DNA of 64,000 nucleotides, taken from Flavisolibacter tropicus (GTDB taxonomy: Bacteria > Bacteroidota > Bacteroidia > Chitinophagales > Chitinophagaceae). The translations under genes were made by a program, and so were the position numbers. The stretch covers positions 1,302,001 through 1,366,000 of the forward strand of contig NZ_CP011390.1 in the NCBI RefSeq assembly GCF_001644645.1, given 5' to 3'. The notes under the pieces were generated by a model. It was not told where the DNA came from and did not search any database. It saw only the letters and a program-made list of their open reading frames with translations. Below are positions 35,458-44,734 of the stretch, in pieces. Numbering within the stretch: the first letter of the stretch is position 1; each line of letters begins with the position of its first letter.

Positions 35458-35703
35458 AACCGGTTACCTACTCCTTATAAAGAAATTAATTAGAAAAAAT
35501 ATTAGGTATTTAACTTAAGAAAGCATTTAGATGAACCCTAGTAAGTACTTTAAAATGTTACTAGTTTGCTTAAGTCGGCATCTTTAATTAATAGCACGAT
35601 TCCTATTATTGTTCTTTATAAGTAACCATATTTCAATAGAAACATTATTGTATTTTCGCTGCTGAATTATCAAACTAACTTCATATTAACTAATTCATTT
35701 TCA

Positions 35704-36816
35704 ATGTCGAATGTTGCATTACTAACGGGCGTGACGGGTCAGGACGGCGCTTATTTAGCCGAGCTTTTACTGAACAAAGGATACATGGTCCATGGCATCA
35801 AACGGCGGGCCTCGCTGTTTAACACCGACCGGATTGATCACCTCTACCAGGATCCCCACGAACGCCACGTGCGCTTTAAACTGCACTACGGGGATTTGAC
35901 GGATAGCACTAACCTGATCCGCATCATCCAGGAAGTGCAACCCGATGAGATCTATAACCTGGGCGCCATGAGCCACGTAAAGGTGAGTTTTGACACCCCC
36001 GAGTATACTGCCAATGCCGATGGCATCGGTACCCTTCGCATCCTGGAGGCCGTGCGTTTGCTGGGCTTAACCCAGAAAACCCGTATCTACCAGGCCTCCA
36101 CCTCGGAGCTCTACGGGTTGGTACAGGAGATCCCCCAGAAAGAAACGACTCCTTTCTATCCAAGGTCTCCTTATGCGGTGGCCAAGATGTACGCCTACTG
36201 GATCACGGTGAACTACCGCGAGGCCTATCAGATGTATGCCTGTAACGGTATCCTCTTTAACCACGAAAGCCCGCTACGGGGCGAGACCTTTGTGACAAGA
36301 AAAATCACCCGCGCAGTTGCCCAGTTGGCCTTAGGCCTGCAGGATTGCCTGTACATGGGCAACATCGATGCCCAGCGGGACTGGGGACATGCTAAAGACT
36401 ACGTGGAAGCCATGTACCTTATTTTACAACAAGACCAGCCGGAGGATTATGTCATTGCCACCGGTATTACCACCCCGGTGCGTGAGTTTATCCGTATGGC
36501 CTTTGAACAGGTGGGCGCGGAACTGGAGTTTAAAGGCTCGGGTGTCGACGAAGTCGGGGTGATTAAAAGCTGCACGTCCCAGTTTGCCTTCAAGACGGGC
36601 CAACAGGTCCTGAAGATTGACCCCAAGTACTTCCGCCCCACCGAAGTGGACCTGCTCATTGGTGATCCCACCAAGGCACAGACCCAACTGGGCTGGACGC
36701 CGAAGTACAGCCTACAGCAACTGGTCACCGAAATGGTGGAAGCCGATCTGCAAACCTTCCAGCGCGAGCAGCTGCTGATTAAAAACGGCTTCCAGGTAGC
36801 GCGCCAGTTTGAATAA
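35704..36816 (+). CDS. gmd: GDP-mannose 4,6-dehydratase
   Basis: A 370-residue extended SDR enzyme that turns GDP-mannose into GDP-4-keto-6-deoxymannose in the cytoplasm. The NADP site is [19 protein letters not shown] (about 5-23), [18 protein letters not shown] is the family's cofactor-specificity loop, STSELYG holds the catalytic Thr/Glu region and [15 protein letters not shown] the YxxxK pair; [16 protein letters not shown] is diagnostic of GMD. It is followed at 78 bp by fcl. GC content is visibly higher than in the polysaccharide genes opposite, and codon choice differs, hinting at a separate origin or stronger expression. Confidence 0.96.
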   Translation: MSNVALLTGVTGQDGAYLAELLLNKGYMVHGIKRRASLFNTDRIDHLYQDPHERHVRFKLHYGDLTDSTNLIRIIQEVQPDEIYNLGAMSHVKVSFDTPEYTANADGIGTLRILEAVRLLGLTQKTRIYQASTSELYGLVQEIPQKETTPFYPRSPYAVAKMYAYWITVNYREAYQMYACNGILFNHESPLRGETFVTRKITRAVAQLALGLQDCLYMGNIDAQRDWGHAKDYVEAMYLILQQDQPEDYVIATGITTPVREFIRMAFEQVGAELEFKGSGVDEVGVIKSCTSQFAFKTGQQVLKIDPKYFRPTEVDLLIGDPTKAQTQLGWTPKYSLQQLVTEMVEADLQTFQREQLLIKNGFQVARQFE

Positions 36817-36827
36817 GGTGAGCTAAG

Positions 36828-36894
36828 GCACAAGGAACAAGAAGGGAGCGCAGAGAAACCAAGCGGGAAAAGCAAAAAGAAAAGCGAAAGCAAC
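36828..36894 (-). repeat. reverse copy of the CT-rich intergenic repeat in the gmd-fcl spacer
   Basis: The spacer is purine-rich on the plus strand. Read on the minus strand it has cttgttccttgtgcc and cttttcccgcttgg, close to words in the leaders at 4,919-4,950, 13,368-13,440 and 54,021-54,116. It suggests that the repeat family also entered, or came with, the gmd-fcl pair. Confidence 0.45.
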
Positions 36895-37842
36895 ATGAAC
36901 AAAGACAGTAAAATCTATATAGCCGGTCACCGCGGGATGGTGGGCAGTGCCCTGGTCAGAGCGCTTGAAAAGAGAGGCTTTACCAACCAGCTGACCCGCA
37001 CCTCTAAAGAGCTGGATTTGAGAAACCAAGCCGCGGTTACCGCTTTCTTTGAAAGGGAAAAACCCGAGTACGTCTTTTTGGCCGCCGCCAAGGTCGGCGG
37101 TATTGTAGCCAACAATACGTACCGCGCCGACTTTTTGTATGAAAACCTGCTGATCGAGAGTAACATCATCCACCAGGCTTACCAGGTGGGGGTGAAAAAG
37201 TTGTTGTTCCTGGGTTCCTCCTGTATCTACCCCAAGCTGGCCCCGCAACCCCTAAAAGAAGAATACCTTTTAACTGGATTATTAGAACCCACCAATGAAC
37301 CCTATGCCATTGCCAAGATTGCCGGCATCAAACTCTGTGATGCCTACCGCGACCAATATGGCTGCAATTTTATTTCGGTGATGCCCACCAACCTCTATGG
37401 GCCCAACGATAACTATGACCTTAAGAACTCGCATGTCCTGCCGGCCCTGTTGCGGAAGTTCCATGAAGCCAAGGAAAAAGGGGATCAAGAAGTAATGGTC
37501 TGGGGATCAGGCACTCCGCTCCGGGAGTTTTTGCATGCCGATGACCTGGCCGACGCTTGTCTGTTTTTAATGGACAACTACAATGAAGCCGGGCTGGTAA
37601 ACATCGGCGTGGGTGAAGACCTTTCCATCAAAGACCTGGCGTACCTGGTGAAGGATGTCGTGGGCTATGAAGGCCGCATCACTTTTGATACCACCAAACC
37701 CGATGGCACGCCTAGAAAGTTAATGGACGTCTCTAAGTTGAACGCGATGGGCTGGAAAGCTTCAATTGGCCTCAAAGAAGGTATACGAAAAGTCTATCAG
37801 GACGCGTTTATAGAAAAAGAAGAACTAAAAGCATCCAATTAA
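36895..37842 (+). CDS. fcl: GDP-L-fucose synthase
   Basis: A 315-residue SDR epimerase/reductase that completes GDP-L-fucose synthesis from the Gmd product. Visible are the N-terminal [17 protein letters not shown] (about 8-24), [32 protein letters not shown] with catalytic Ser-Ser-Cys, and [18 protein letters not shown] with YxxxK. Length is typical. It shares the GC-rich composition of gmd and forms the two-gene GDP-fucose module that can feed the adjacent polysaccharide locus. The C-terminal Lys/Glu-rich tail is unremarkable. Confidence 0.96.
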   Translation: MNKDSKIYIAGHRGMVGSALVRALEKRGFTNQLTRTSKELDLRNQAAVTAFFEREKPEYVFLAAAKVGGIVANNTYRADFLYENLLIESNIIHQAYQVGVKKLLFLGSSCIYPKLAPQPLKEEYLLTGLLEPTNEPYAIAKIAGIKLCDAYRDQYGCNFISVMPTNLYGPNDNYDLKNSHVLPALLRKFHEAKEKGDQEVMVWGSGTPLREFLHADDLADACLFLMDNYNEAGLVNIGVGEDLSIKDLAYLVKDVVGYEGRITFDTTKPDGTPRKLMDVSKLNAMGWKASIGLKEGIRKVYQDAFIEKEELKASN

Positions 37843-37920
37843 GATCTTTCTGTCTAGTGTTGCGTACTATTAAAATACTATTATAGAATAAGGGCTTTAG
37901 GTTTTTCGAAGGACAAACGG

Positions 37921-37928
37921 TAAATTTG
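37921..37928 (+). promoter_or_regulatory. -7 element upstream of the lipoprotein gene
   Basis: TAAATTTG matches TAnnTTTG 14 bp before the ATG; the -33 region shows only a T-rich ttag/gttttt. Transcription starting here would give a very short leader. Confidence 0.4.
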
Positions 37929-37942
37929 GATAGGACTTAACT

Positions 37943-38398
37943 ATGAAACAAATATTTATCCTCTGTATAGGTGCGTTAGTTTTTGCTGCTTGCAACAAAG
38001 ACAAATTTCAAACCAAGCCTCATATAAAAATAGAATCGCAGAACTATGATTTTGTTCCCCGAAACCAAGATCTAAAAATCGTTTTATCATTCACAGATAA
38101 AGAAGGCGATGTTGATGACTCCTTGTATGTTGTAAGAACACGGCTTAACAAAAGAGGACCTTATACCGACATAAAGCCCCAAGGCTTTAAAATCCCTTCA
38201 TTTCCTGATAATCCCAGTGGAGAAATGACCCTTACACTCACATATGGTTTTGGTCTTACAGCCGGCATCTCTACTATTAGTATACCTGGTTCTACCCAAA
38301 AAGAACCAGACACTATGGCTTTGAAAATAGTAGTTCTTGATAAAGCCAAAAACGTAAGTGATACCGCTACTGCCAATGTTATCGTAGAACGATTTTAG
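37943..38398 (+). CDS. small lipoprotein of unknown function
   Basis: A 151-residue protein with a lipoprotein signal: MKQIFILCIGALVFAAC, Cys17 after the lipobox FAAC. The mature part has a beta-sandwich look (IVLSFTDKEGDVDDSLYVV, TMALKIVVLDKAKNVSDTATANVIV), reminiscent of Ig-like or calcium-binding domains, but no family is recognised. It precedes the UbiA-like gene by 4 bp and is probably cotranscribed with it. Location: periplasmic face of a membrane or the cell surface. Confidence 0.75.
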   Translation: MKQIFILCIGALVFAACNKDKFQTKPHIKIESQNYDFVPRNQDLKIVLSFTDKEGDVDDSLYVVRTRLNKRGPYTDIKPQGFKIPSFPDNPSGEMTLTLTYGFGLTAGISTISIPGSTQKEPDTMALKIVVLDKAKNVSDTATANVIVERF

Positions 38399-38402
38399 AG
38401 GT

Positions 38403-39239
38403 TTGCTTAAATCAATTAAAAAAGGTTTTGATTTTTTACTGTTTACCAGCTTGTATATAGCTGGCTGTACGGTAGTGATGACGTATCAAACCTTCTTACT
38501 TTTCGATTATCCGATCAATTTTACCCTATTATTCTTTGTATGGTTTAGTACGCTATGCAGTTACAACTTTCATTGGCTACTGACACCTGCCCCTGCCACC
38601 ACTGCTATTAAAGCAAACTGGCACTATAAAAATCGGCGCTTACACATCACTTTGGCCGGAATGGGTCTGATTGGCGCCACCTACTATGGCCTTCATTTAC
38701 TAAACTATTGGCCTTGGCTGTTATCCATTGCCTTTATTACCTTTCTATACTCAGCTCCGAAACTTCCTTTTTCTCCTTTCAACCAATTGCAAAAAATTGC
38801 TGTTGCAAAAACTGCATTCTTAACCTTAGTTTGGACTTACGTAACTGCCATTCTACCATTAGTTGTAAATACAAATAACTGGAGTACAGCTCAACACTTG
38901 TATATATTTAATCGCTTTTATTTAATTTATTCTATTTGCATTCTCTTTGATAATAGAGATAAAGAAACGGACCGACAACAAGGCATCAGAAGCTTGGTAA
39001 CAAACATAACAGACAAGGGTATTTCTGTTATATTCTGGATTTCTATATCGGTTACACTGCTGAGTAACTTAGCCCTATTTTATTTCTTGCCATTCAATGT
39101 CGCAATAACGTTTTTCGTTCCACTATTGATCTTAGTACTGTTAAACATCCCTATTAATAAAACAGAATCAGATTATTACTATTATTTTCTTTTAGATGGC
39201 TTAATGATGCTATCAGGACTGCTATTATTCTTGATTTAG
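38403..39239 (+). CDS. UbiA-prenyltransferase-like membrane protein
   Basis: A 278-residue membrane protein with about eight hydrophobic segments. The segment FDNRDKETDRQQGIRSLVTN (about 181-200) is the second Asp-rich motif of the UbiA superfamily (DxxDxxxDxxxG). The first motif, normally NDxxDxxxD, is not present; the matching place reads SYNFHWLLTP. Prenyl-transfer activity is therefore doubtful. I keep the TTG start at 38,403, 4 bp after the lipoprotein stop with agagg nearby, because the next Met would delete part of the first membrane segment. Confidence 0.65.
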   Translation: MLKSIKKGFDFLLFTSLYIAGCTVVMTYQTFLLFDYPINFTLLFFVWFSTLCSYNFHWLLTPAPATTAIKANWHYKNRRLHITLAGMGLIGATYYGLHLLNYWPWLLSIAFITFLYSAPKLPFSPFNQLQKIAVAKTAFLTLVWTYVTAILPLVVNTNNWSTAQHLYIFNRFYLIYSICILFDNRDKETDRQQGIRSLVTNITDKGISVIFWISISVTLLSNLALFYFLPFNVAITFFVPLLILVLLNIPINKTESDYYYYFLLDGLMMLSGLLLFLI

Positions 39240-39246
39240 ATTTAAG

Positions 39247-39254
39247 TAAATTTG
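39247..39254 (+). promoter_or_regulatory. -7-like element upstream of the M42 peptidase gene
   Basis: TAAATTTG lies 14 bp before the ATG, as at the lipoprotein gene. The nearest TTG is only 13 bp upstream, which is too close, so this is a weak call. Confidence 0.3.
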
Positions 39255-39268
39255 ATATTTAAAGAATA

Positions 39269-40396
39269 ATGACTATGGCGAAAGGAACGAAAAAGATAGA
39301 AACGAAAAGCACTTCCATTTTAACGAGCAAGTCTTTAGATTTTTTAAGAAACTATATTAATAACCCCTCTCCTGTTGGATTTGAAACTGCTGGTCAAAAG
39401 CTTTGGCTAAATTACATCAGCCCGTTTGTTGATGAAATCATGACAGATCCGTACGGGACAGCGGTAGGTATCATTAATCCCAACCAACCGTTTAAAGTAG
39501 TTATTGAAGCACACGCTGATGAGATCAGCTGGTTTGTCAATTATATTACTAATGAAGGATTGATCTATTTAAAACGCAACGGTGGTGTAGATCATCAAAT
39601 CGCACCTAGCCAGCGTGTTATTATTCATGGAAAAAAAGGGCCCGTAAAAGCTGTATTCGGCTGGCCGGCTATCCATACTCGTATTAATACTCCAGATAAG
39701 GAGCCTGCACCTAAAGTTGAAAATGTGTTTTTAGATTGCGGAGCCAGAAGTAAAAAGGATATAGAGGACCTTGGCATTCACGTAGGCTGTGTGGTTACTT
39801 ATGTTGATGGCTTTGATGAATTAGCCAATGATTTCTTTATTGGAAGAGCCTTTGATAATCGTATCGGAGGCTTTATGATTGCAGAAGTTGCACGACTTTT
39901 AAAAGAAAATAAAACAAAGCTCCCCTATAGCTTATACGTAGTTAATGCCGTACAGGAAGAAATTGGTTTACGTGGCGCAGAAATGATTGCACGTCGTATA
40001 AAACCAAATGCTGCTATTATTACAGATGTAACGCACGATACAACCACTCCTATGATTAATAAGGTTATTGAGGGAGATACAACATGTGGCAAGGGCCCTT
40101 CACTTTCATTTGGGCCTGCAGTACACAACAAACTACTAAATCTAGTTCAGGATGTAGCTGCAAAGAATGGAATTCCGGTACAATTGAGAGCGGTTTCTCG
40201 AAGTACTGGAACAGATACTGACTCCTTTGCTTATGCAAACGATGGCTGCCCATCAGTGCTCATTTCTATTCCTCTACGTTATATGCATACAACAGTTGAA
40301 ATGTTGCACCGTGCAGATATAGAGCAAACAATACAATTAATGTTTAAAACTTTACAAACACTAACACCTAAAACAAGTCTTAGTTATTTCGATTAA
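39269..40396 (+). CDS. M42 family aminopeptidase
   Basis: A 375-residue cytosolic metallopeptidase. Metal and catalytic motifs of family M42 are present: VIEAHADEISW (His-Ala-Asp, about 75-85), FIGRAFDNRIGG with the bridging Asp, NAVQEEIGLRGAEM with the Glu-Glu pair, ITDVTHDTTTP, and the late SRSTGTDTDSF and RYMHTTVEML. These enzymes form large tetrahedral assemblies that trim peptides; substrate preference is not readable. The start is the first of two close Met codons. A strong shared terminator follows. Confidence 0.92.
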   Translation: MTMAKGTKKIETKSTSILTSKSLDFLRNYINNPSPVGFETAGQKLWLNYISPFVDEIMTDPYGTAVGIINPNQPFKVVIEAHADEISWFVNYITNEGLIYLKRNGGVDHQIAPSQRVIIHGKKGPVKAVFGWPAIHTRINTPDKEPAPKVENVFLDCGARSKKDIEDLGIHVGCVVTYVDGFDELANDFFIGRAFDNRIGGFMIAEVARLLKENKTKLPYSLYVVNAVQEEIGLRGAEMIARRIKPNAAIITDVTHDTTTPMINKVIEGDTTCGKGPSLSFGPAVHNKLLNLVQDVAAKNGIPVQLRAVSRSTGTDTDSFAYANDGCPSVLISIPLRYMHTTVEMLHRADIEQTIQLMFKTLQTLTPKTSLSYFD

Positions 40397-40399
40397 AAT

Positions 40400-40430
40400 A
40401 AAAAGCCCCTGAATAATCAGGGGCTTTTTA
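40400..40430. terminator. bidirectional rho-independent terminator
   Basis: Stem aaaaagcccctga (40,400-40,412) pairs with tcaggggcttttt (40,417-40,429) around the loop ataa. T-runs occur on both strands, so it can end both the M42 gene and the convergent porQ gene 13 bp away. Confidence 0.9.
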
Positions 40431-40443
40431 TTTATATGGACGA

Positions 40444-41451
40444 TTATAAATCGCTGGATTGTATCAGTGAGTTCAACTTCAGATTGAGACCAAATTGGTT
40501 ATATGCCCCTGCGCGTTGGAAATACGCACGCGCATATTGAACTTGTAATTTCTTAAATGAGGCTTTAAAACCTGTAGAAAAACCATTTAACCCATTCCCT
40601 CCTGTATTGATATTTAATTCAGTTCTCCGTAAGCGGTTATAACCGGCCATTACTTCAAGATTCTTTCCTATATACACGTGGGTTGCTAAAACAAAGTGGT
40701 TAAAGAACTTGTTGAACCCTGTTGTTGTCACCAATGAATCTTCATAGCCTACAAACCAGCGGTGCACTTGTTGTAAAGTAGCTGAAAAACCTAAAGGGGC
40801 TTTTTCTAACCGTTTCGTTATTCCTAGCTGTAAATCAAAAGGAAGCTCCTCCTTCTCTCCATAATAGGTAGACAGTTGCGTACCCATATTCTTAGCCAAA
40901 AAGGCTGCACTGAATAGCTTTGAAGAATCTGAATAATGAACTCCTACATCAAATGCAATTGCAGAAGACTGATAGATGCCATAGTCAGAATGAATAAACT
41001 TGCCAGTGACACCATAATGCCATTTCTCTAGATAACTTTTACCAACCGATAACTGAAAAACCATATCTCTTGGGCGTAAGCTACCCGTTACATTCCCTCC
41101 GTCGTCAGCTTGGGTTATATTACCGTAATCAATAAAGAATAAGCTACTTCCTATTGTTAGGTCACGCTTTTGATTATAAGCAGCCCCTGCTAATTGATAG
41201 GCCTTAATACCAGCAAAAAAAGCATTAAACGATGCACCCAGTTGACTATGCAAGTTACTTGTTAATTGAGAAGGGTTGTTGGTAGCTAAACCTACATCAT
41301 TATTGTTATAAGAAATGTTTACACCACCTAAAGCAGACAGCGATGGTGAAGCAGGCAAGTTTAAAAAAGAATAAGCCGCTTTTCCTCCTAATGTCTGAGA
41401 ATTAGAAGATAAAGCGGCTAATGTGAATAGGACTATAAGTAAAAAACGCAA
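40444..41451 (-). CDS. porQ: type IX secretion system protein PorQ
   Basis: A 335-residue outer-membrane barrel with signal peptide (1-19, ending NSQT). The mature start GGKAAYSFLNLPASPSLSAL, then GGVNISYNNNDVGLATNNPS, is the PorQ signature. PorQ belongs to the attachment complex that handles cargo with C-terminal sorting domains at the cell surface. The gene follows lon by 12 bp on the same strand, so the two may share a transcript. Its presence agrees with the sorting-tail remnant at 10,229-10,441. Confidence 0.88.
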   Translation of the reverse strand: MRFLLIVLFTLAALSSNSQTLGGKAAYSFLNLPASPSLSALGGVNISYNNNDVGLATNNPSQLTSNLHSQLGASFNAFFAGIKAYQLAGAAYNQKRDLTIGSSLFFIDYGNITQADDGGNVTGSLRPRDMVFQLSVGKSYLEKWHYGVTGKFIHSDYGIYQSSAIAFDVGVHYSDSSKLFSAAFLAKNMGTQLSTYYGEKEELPFDLQLGITKRLEKAPLGFSATLQQVHRWFVGYEDSLVTTTGFNKFFNHFVLATHVYIGKNLEVMAGYNRLRRTELNINTGGNGLNGFSTGFKASFKKLQVQYARAYFQRAGAYNQFGLNLKLNSLIQSSDL

Positions 41452-41463
41452 TTAGGGTATTGT

Positions 41464-43830
41464 TTAATCTTGTAAAGCTAAGTCCAATACTTGATTCATC
41501 GTCTTTACATAATGAAACTTTACTCCTTTAATATATTCAGGATTTATATCCTGCACATCTTTTTCATTTTGCCAGCATAAGATCAATTCTCTTAGTCCGG
41601 CACGTTTTGCTGCCAATACTTTTTCTTTGATTCCCCCTACTGGTAAAACAGCTCCTCTAAGTGTAATCTCTCCAGTCATTCCAACATAAGGGCGAACTTT
41701 CCTTCCTGTAAATGCAGATGCTAACGCCGTTAGCATTGTTACACCAGCACTGGGACCATCTTTTGGTGTCGCACCTTCTGGCACATGTATATGCGCCGTT
41801 TTCTTCTCAAATACCAGTGGGTCTATTCCTATTTTTTTTCCATTGGCTTGTAAATAAGACAATGCTGTTGCAGCACTTTCCTTCATCACGTTACCTAGGT
41901 TACCCGTTAGCTTAAGATCACTCTTTCCGTCACTTAAAGTCGTTTCAATAAATAAAATATCACCGCCCACATAAGTATATGCCAAACCTACAGCTACACC
42001 AGGCATATTTACGGTTTTATAGATCTCATTAGAATATCGGGTGCGCCCCAACATCTTTTCTATGTCGGCTGCAGTTAAACTAGTTTTGATTGTACCTTTT
42101 AAAGCTAATTGCTTTGCTTGGTAACGCATAATAGACGCTAACTGACGATCTAATTCCCGTACACCACTTTCTCGTGTATAGTCTTCAATGATCTTTTCTA
42201 ATATCTTATCCGATATTTTAAACTTTGTCTTACCTAAGCCGTGAGCATCTTTTTGCTTAGGCACTAAATGTTGTTTTGCAATTTCTATTTTCTCTTCAAC
42301 GGCATAACCATTCAATTCAATGATCTCCAAACGGTCACGAAGAGCCGGTTGCAAAGTTTGCAGGTTATTCGCAGTAGCAATAAATAATACTTTACTTAGG
42401 TCATATTCTAATTCAAGATAGTTATCATAAAAAGTATGATTCTGCTCCGGATCTAACACCTCCAATAAGGCGCTACTAGGGTCTCCTCTATGATCACTTC
42501 CAACTTTATCAATTTCATCAAGTATTACAACCGGATTTGAGGATTTTGTCTTTCGAATGGACTGTACAATCCGGCCTGGCATGGCACCTATATAGGTTTT
42601 CCGATGCCCACGAATTTCACTTTCATCATGAATACCCCCCAAGCTTAAACGCACATATTTTCTACCAATAGCATTGGCAATACTTCTTCCCAAAGAAGTT
42701 TTACCAATACCGGGAGGACCATAAAAGCATAAAATGGGACTTTTCATATCTCCTTTTAGCTTTAGGACTGCCAGGTATTCTAAAATCCTTTCTTTTATTT
42801 TATGCATTCCATAATGCTCTGCATCCAAAACCTGTTTCGCCTTTTTTAGGTCATATTTATCTTCCGTATATTCTTCCCAAGGCAAGTCCAGCATTAAATC
42901 CAAATGGTTATACACCACTGAATAGTCTGGCGTACTCGGATGCATTCGCTCAAGTTTCTCTATCCCCTTTTTAAACATCTCCTTTGCTGCATCAGGCCAT
43001 TTTTTACTTTCTGCCTTTTTCTTCATCTCGGCTAGCTCACGATCATTAGCATCACCTCCTAACTCCTCTTTAATACTTTTTAGCTGCTGCTGCAAAAAAT
43101 ATTCCCGCTGCTGCTTATCTATTTCAGCCTTGGTTTTGTTGGTTACTTTATTTTTTAACTCAGCAAACTGTAATTCCTTTTGCAACAGTTGCATTAACAA
43201 GTCCGCACGCTCTCTAATATTATTTAACTGCAACAGACGTTGCTTTTCTACGATTGTCGTATTTAGATTGCTAGCTACAAAATGAATTAAAAAGGAAGGA
43301 CTTTCTATGTTCTTTAAAATAACCGAAGCTTCAGATGGTAAATTGGGTGACAACTGTATAATTTCTGTTGCCAGGTCTTTAATATTGGAAACATAAGCAG
43401 CAAAATCAGGTTCAGTTGAGATCTCCTCGTCATCCAGCAAGTTAATCGTTGCTTTAAAATAGGGTTCTTCTGCGGTTATCTGCTCAATTTCAAATCGTGT
43501 TTTGCCCTGTATGATTACGGTAATACCGCCATCCGGCATTTTAATTTGCTTTACAATCTTTGCTACAGTTCCAATCGATTCTAAATCAGCAATGGTTGGA
43601 TCTTCTACATTGCTATCTTTTTGTGCAATTACCCCAATGTATTTTCCACCTTTATAGGCATCATCTACTGCTTTTATACTTTTATCCCTACCAACAGTAA
43701 TTGGCAGCACTACACCAGGAAATAATACTGTATTGCGTAGCGGTAATAATGATAATTCAGAAGGAACATCCTTTTTATTAAAACTGTCGGCTTCACTTTC
43801 ATTAAGTGGAATAATGGGAAGGAAGTCCAT
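41464..43830 (-). CDS. lon: ATP-dependent protease Lon
   Basis: Lon with all domains: N-terminal substrate domain (LPLRNTVLFPGVVLPITVGR), coiled region, AAA+ module with Walker A GPPGIGKTS (371-379 from the chosen start) and Walker B VVILDEID, and the protease domain with KDGPSAGVTM (Ser694) and GGIKEKVLAAKRAG (Lys737), spaced as in the E. coli catalytic pair. I prefer ATG 43,830 (MDFLPIIPLNE, 788 residues); the frame extends to a TTG at 43,884 but those 18 residues look like untranslated leader. A consensus promoter lies at 43,911-43,941. Confidence 0.95.
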   Translation of the reverse strand: MDFLPIIPLNESEADSFNKKDVPSELSLLPLRNTVLFPGVVLPITVGRDKSIKAVDDAYKGGKYIGVIAQKDSNVEDPTIADLESIGTVAKIVKQIKMPDGGITVIIQGKTRFEIEQITAEEPYFKATINLLDDEEISTEPDFAAYVSNIKDLATEIIQLSPNLPSEASVILKNIESPSFLIHFVASNLNTTIVEKQRLLQLNNIRERADLLMQLLQKELQFAELKNKVTNKTKAEIDKQQREYFLQQQLKSIKEELGGDANDRELAEMKKKAESKKWPDAAKEMFKKGIEKLERMHPSTPDYSVVYNHLDLMLDLPWEEYTEDKYDLKKAKQVLDAEHYGMHKIKERILEYLAVLKLKGDMKSPILCFYGPPGIGKTSLGRSIANAIGRKYVRLSLGGIHDESEIRGHRKTYIGAMPGRIVQSIRKTKSSNPVVILDEIDKVGSDHRGDPSSALLEVLDPEQNHTFYDNYLELEYDLSKVLFIATANNLQTLQPALRDRLEIIELNGYAVEEKIEIAKQHLVPKQKDAHGLGKTKFKISDKILEKIIEDYTRESGVRELDRQLASIMRYQAKQLALKGTIKTSLTAADIEKMLGRTRYSNEIYKTVNMPGVAVGLAYTYVGGDILFIETTLSDGKSDLKLTGNLGNVMKESAATALSYLQANGKKIGIDPLVFEKKTAHIHVPEGATPKDGPSAGVTMLTALASAFTGRKVRPYVGMTGEITLRGAVLPVGGIKEKVLAAKRAGLRELILCWQNEKDVQDINPEYIKGVKFHYVKTMNQVLDLALQD

Positions 43831-43910
43831 TTCATCTTCAGGCTTCAATATAATCTTCAAAATCAAACATTTAATATGTGACAATAAGGCACGTAAGTAC
43901 AGTCAAACGG

Positions 43911-43941
43911 CAAAGGTACGTGCGTTAGGTCTAGTGGTCAA
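43911..43941 (-). promoter_or_regulatory. promoter of lon
   Basis: On the minus strand TTG (43,939-43,941) and TACCTTTG (43,911-43,918) are exactly 20 bp apart, the Bacteroidota consensus. Initiation near 43,904 leaves a leader of about 75 nt to the preferred lon start. No heat-shock CIRCE-type repeat was seen. Confidence 0.65.
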
Positions 43942-43984
43942 GATTAATGCCACCCTGTTTTAATGTCCAAATTGTCAGTCAACG

Positions 43985-44013
43985 AAAAAACCCTTGCGTT
44001 AAAGCAAGGGTTT
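43985..44013 (-). terminator. terminator of the PorT-like gene
   Basis: Perfect 10-bp stem aaacccttgc/gcaagggttt (43,988-43,997 and 44,004-44,013) with a six-base loop. On the minus strand the stem runs into six T residues. It lies about 27 bp after the stop of the frameshifted barrel gene, upstream of the lon promoter. Confidence 0.88.
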
Positions 44014-44039
44014 AAGCTATAAAACAATTTAAATACCTT

Positions 44040-44632
44040 CTAGAAAATGGTCAAACCTACAGAAAGCTGAATTGCTTGATTCTTCCATTTGTCCTGATTA
44101 TCAATATCGCTGATATTGTTTAATCCTACAACATAGCGAGCAGAAGCTACAGCTTTCAATATTTTAACCTGTGCACCAGCTGCAAGAGAGAAGTCACCAG
44201 ACTTAAATGCATTTTGACCATTTTTACCAGCGTCTCATCATTGTTTAACAAGATACCGAATTGTGGACCAGCTTGTAATGCTAAAAAGTTGCCAGCCAAT
44301 TTATAATTCAGCATTATTGGTATAGAAAGATAGTTGAGCTTTACTTTTTTGTTAGTAATATCAGATCCTGCATCTGCCCAAATATCAGATGGATTGCTAC
44401 TTGTCTTTGTTTGATATTGACTGAAAAGAACCTCTGGCTGAATACCTAATTTACTACCCAAGCCTATTCTGGCAAATCCTCCTAAAAGATAGCCATAATT
44501 GAATTCATCTTTAAACGTTTTCCCTTCAACCTTATTGATGTTTGCACCAGCCTTAATACCCACATCAAATTGAGCTTTTGCCGCATTCATAAAAATCACA
44601 CAAGCAAAGAGCACAGATAATTTTGTTTTCAT
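44040..44632 (-). pseudogene. PorT-family outer-membrane barrel, frameshifted
   Basis: The start is ATG 44,632: MKTKLSVLFACVIFMNAAKAQ is a signal peptide, followed by FDVGIKAGANINKVEG and barrel strands (YGYLLGGFARIGLGSKLGIQ, LNYLSIPIMLNYKLAGNFLA). After GILLNNDETLVK the frame shifts at an A5 run (T5 at 44,221-44,225) and stops at 44,156. With one added A the reading continues NGQNAFKSGDFSLAAGAQVK and ends QLSVGLTIF at the TAG 44,040-44,042, exactly as a PorT barrel should end. The gene is therefore one base short: a real mutation or a sequencing error. Its terminator and signal are intact, which suggests recent damage. Confidence 0.82.
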
Positions 44633-44734
44633 AATCCTAAATGATTTTCTATTTGACTCCAAGTTTAATGCCATGTAAAAAAATAAACGTGTTAAAAAAA
44701 AACACATGTTTATTGATTTGATGCTAATTCTTTG

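Larger units (their letters stand above)
34969..35703. other. 735-bp divergent regulatory region between the export and GDP-fucose genes
   Basis: No coding sequence was recognised. It holds a -7-like TACCTTTG for the minus-strand genes at 35,076-35,083, an 11-bp tandem repeat array at 35,380-35,434 with an inverted partner at 35,449-35,457, and AT-rich DNA up to the gmd start. Confidence 0.6.

Noticed and set aside
36424-37248. Long open frames opposite gmd and fcl
   Set aside because: They are shadows caused by the GC-rich codon use of gmd and fcl, whose products are unmistakable.
37843-37942. Riboswitch or small RNA between fcl and the lipoprotein gene
   Set aside because: The spacer is too short and shows no conserved fold; only a -7-like box was supported.
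43831-43884. Lon start at TTG 43,884
   Set aside because: The added residues are not Lon-like and the internal ATG begins the conserved N-terminus; kept as an alternative only.
44683-44712. Hairpin-like A-rich repeat upstream of the PorT-like gene as a terminator
   Set aside because: The stem has mismatches and the loop is a simple A-run; evidence was too weak to list as a feature.
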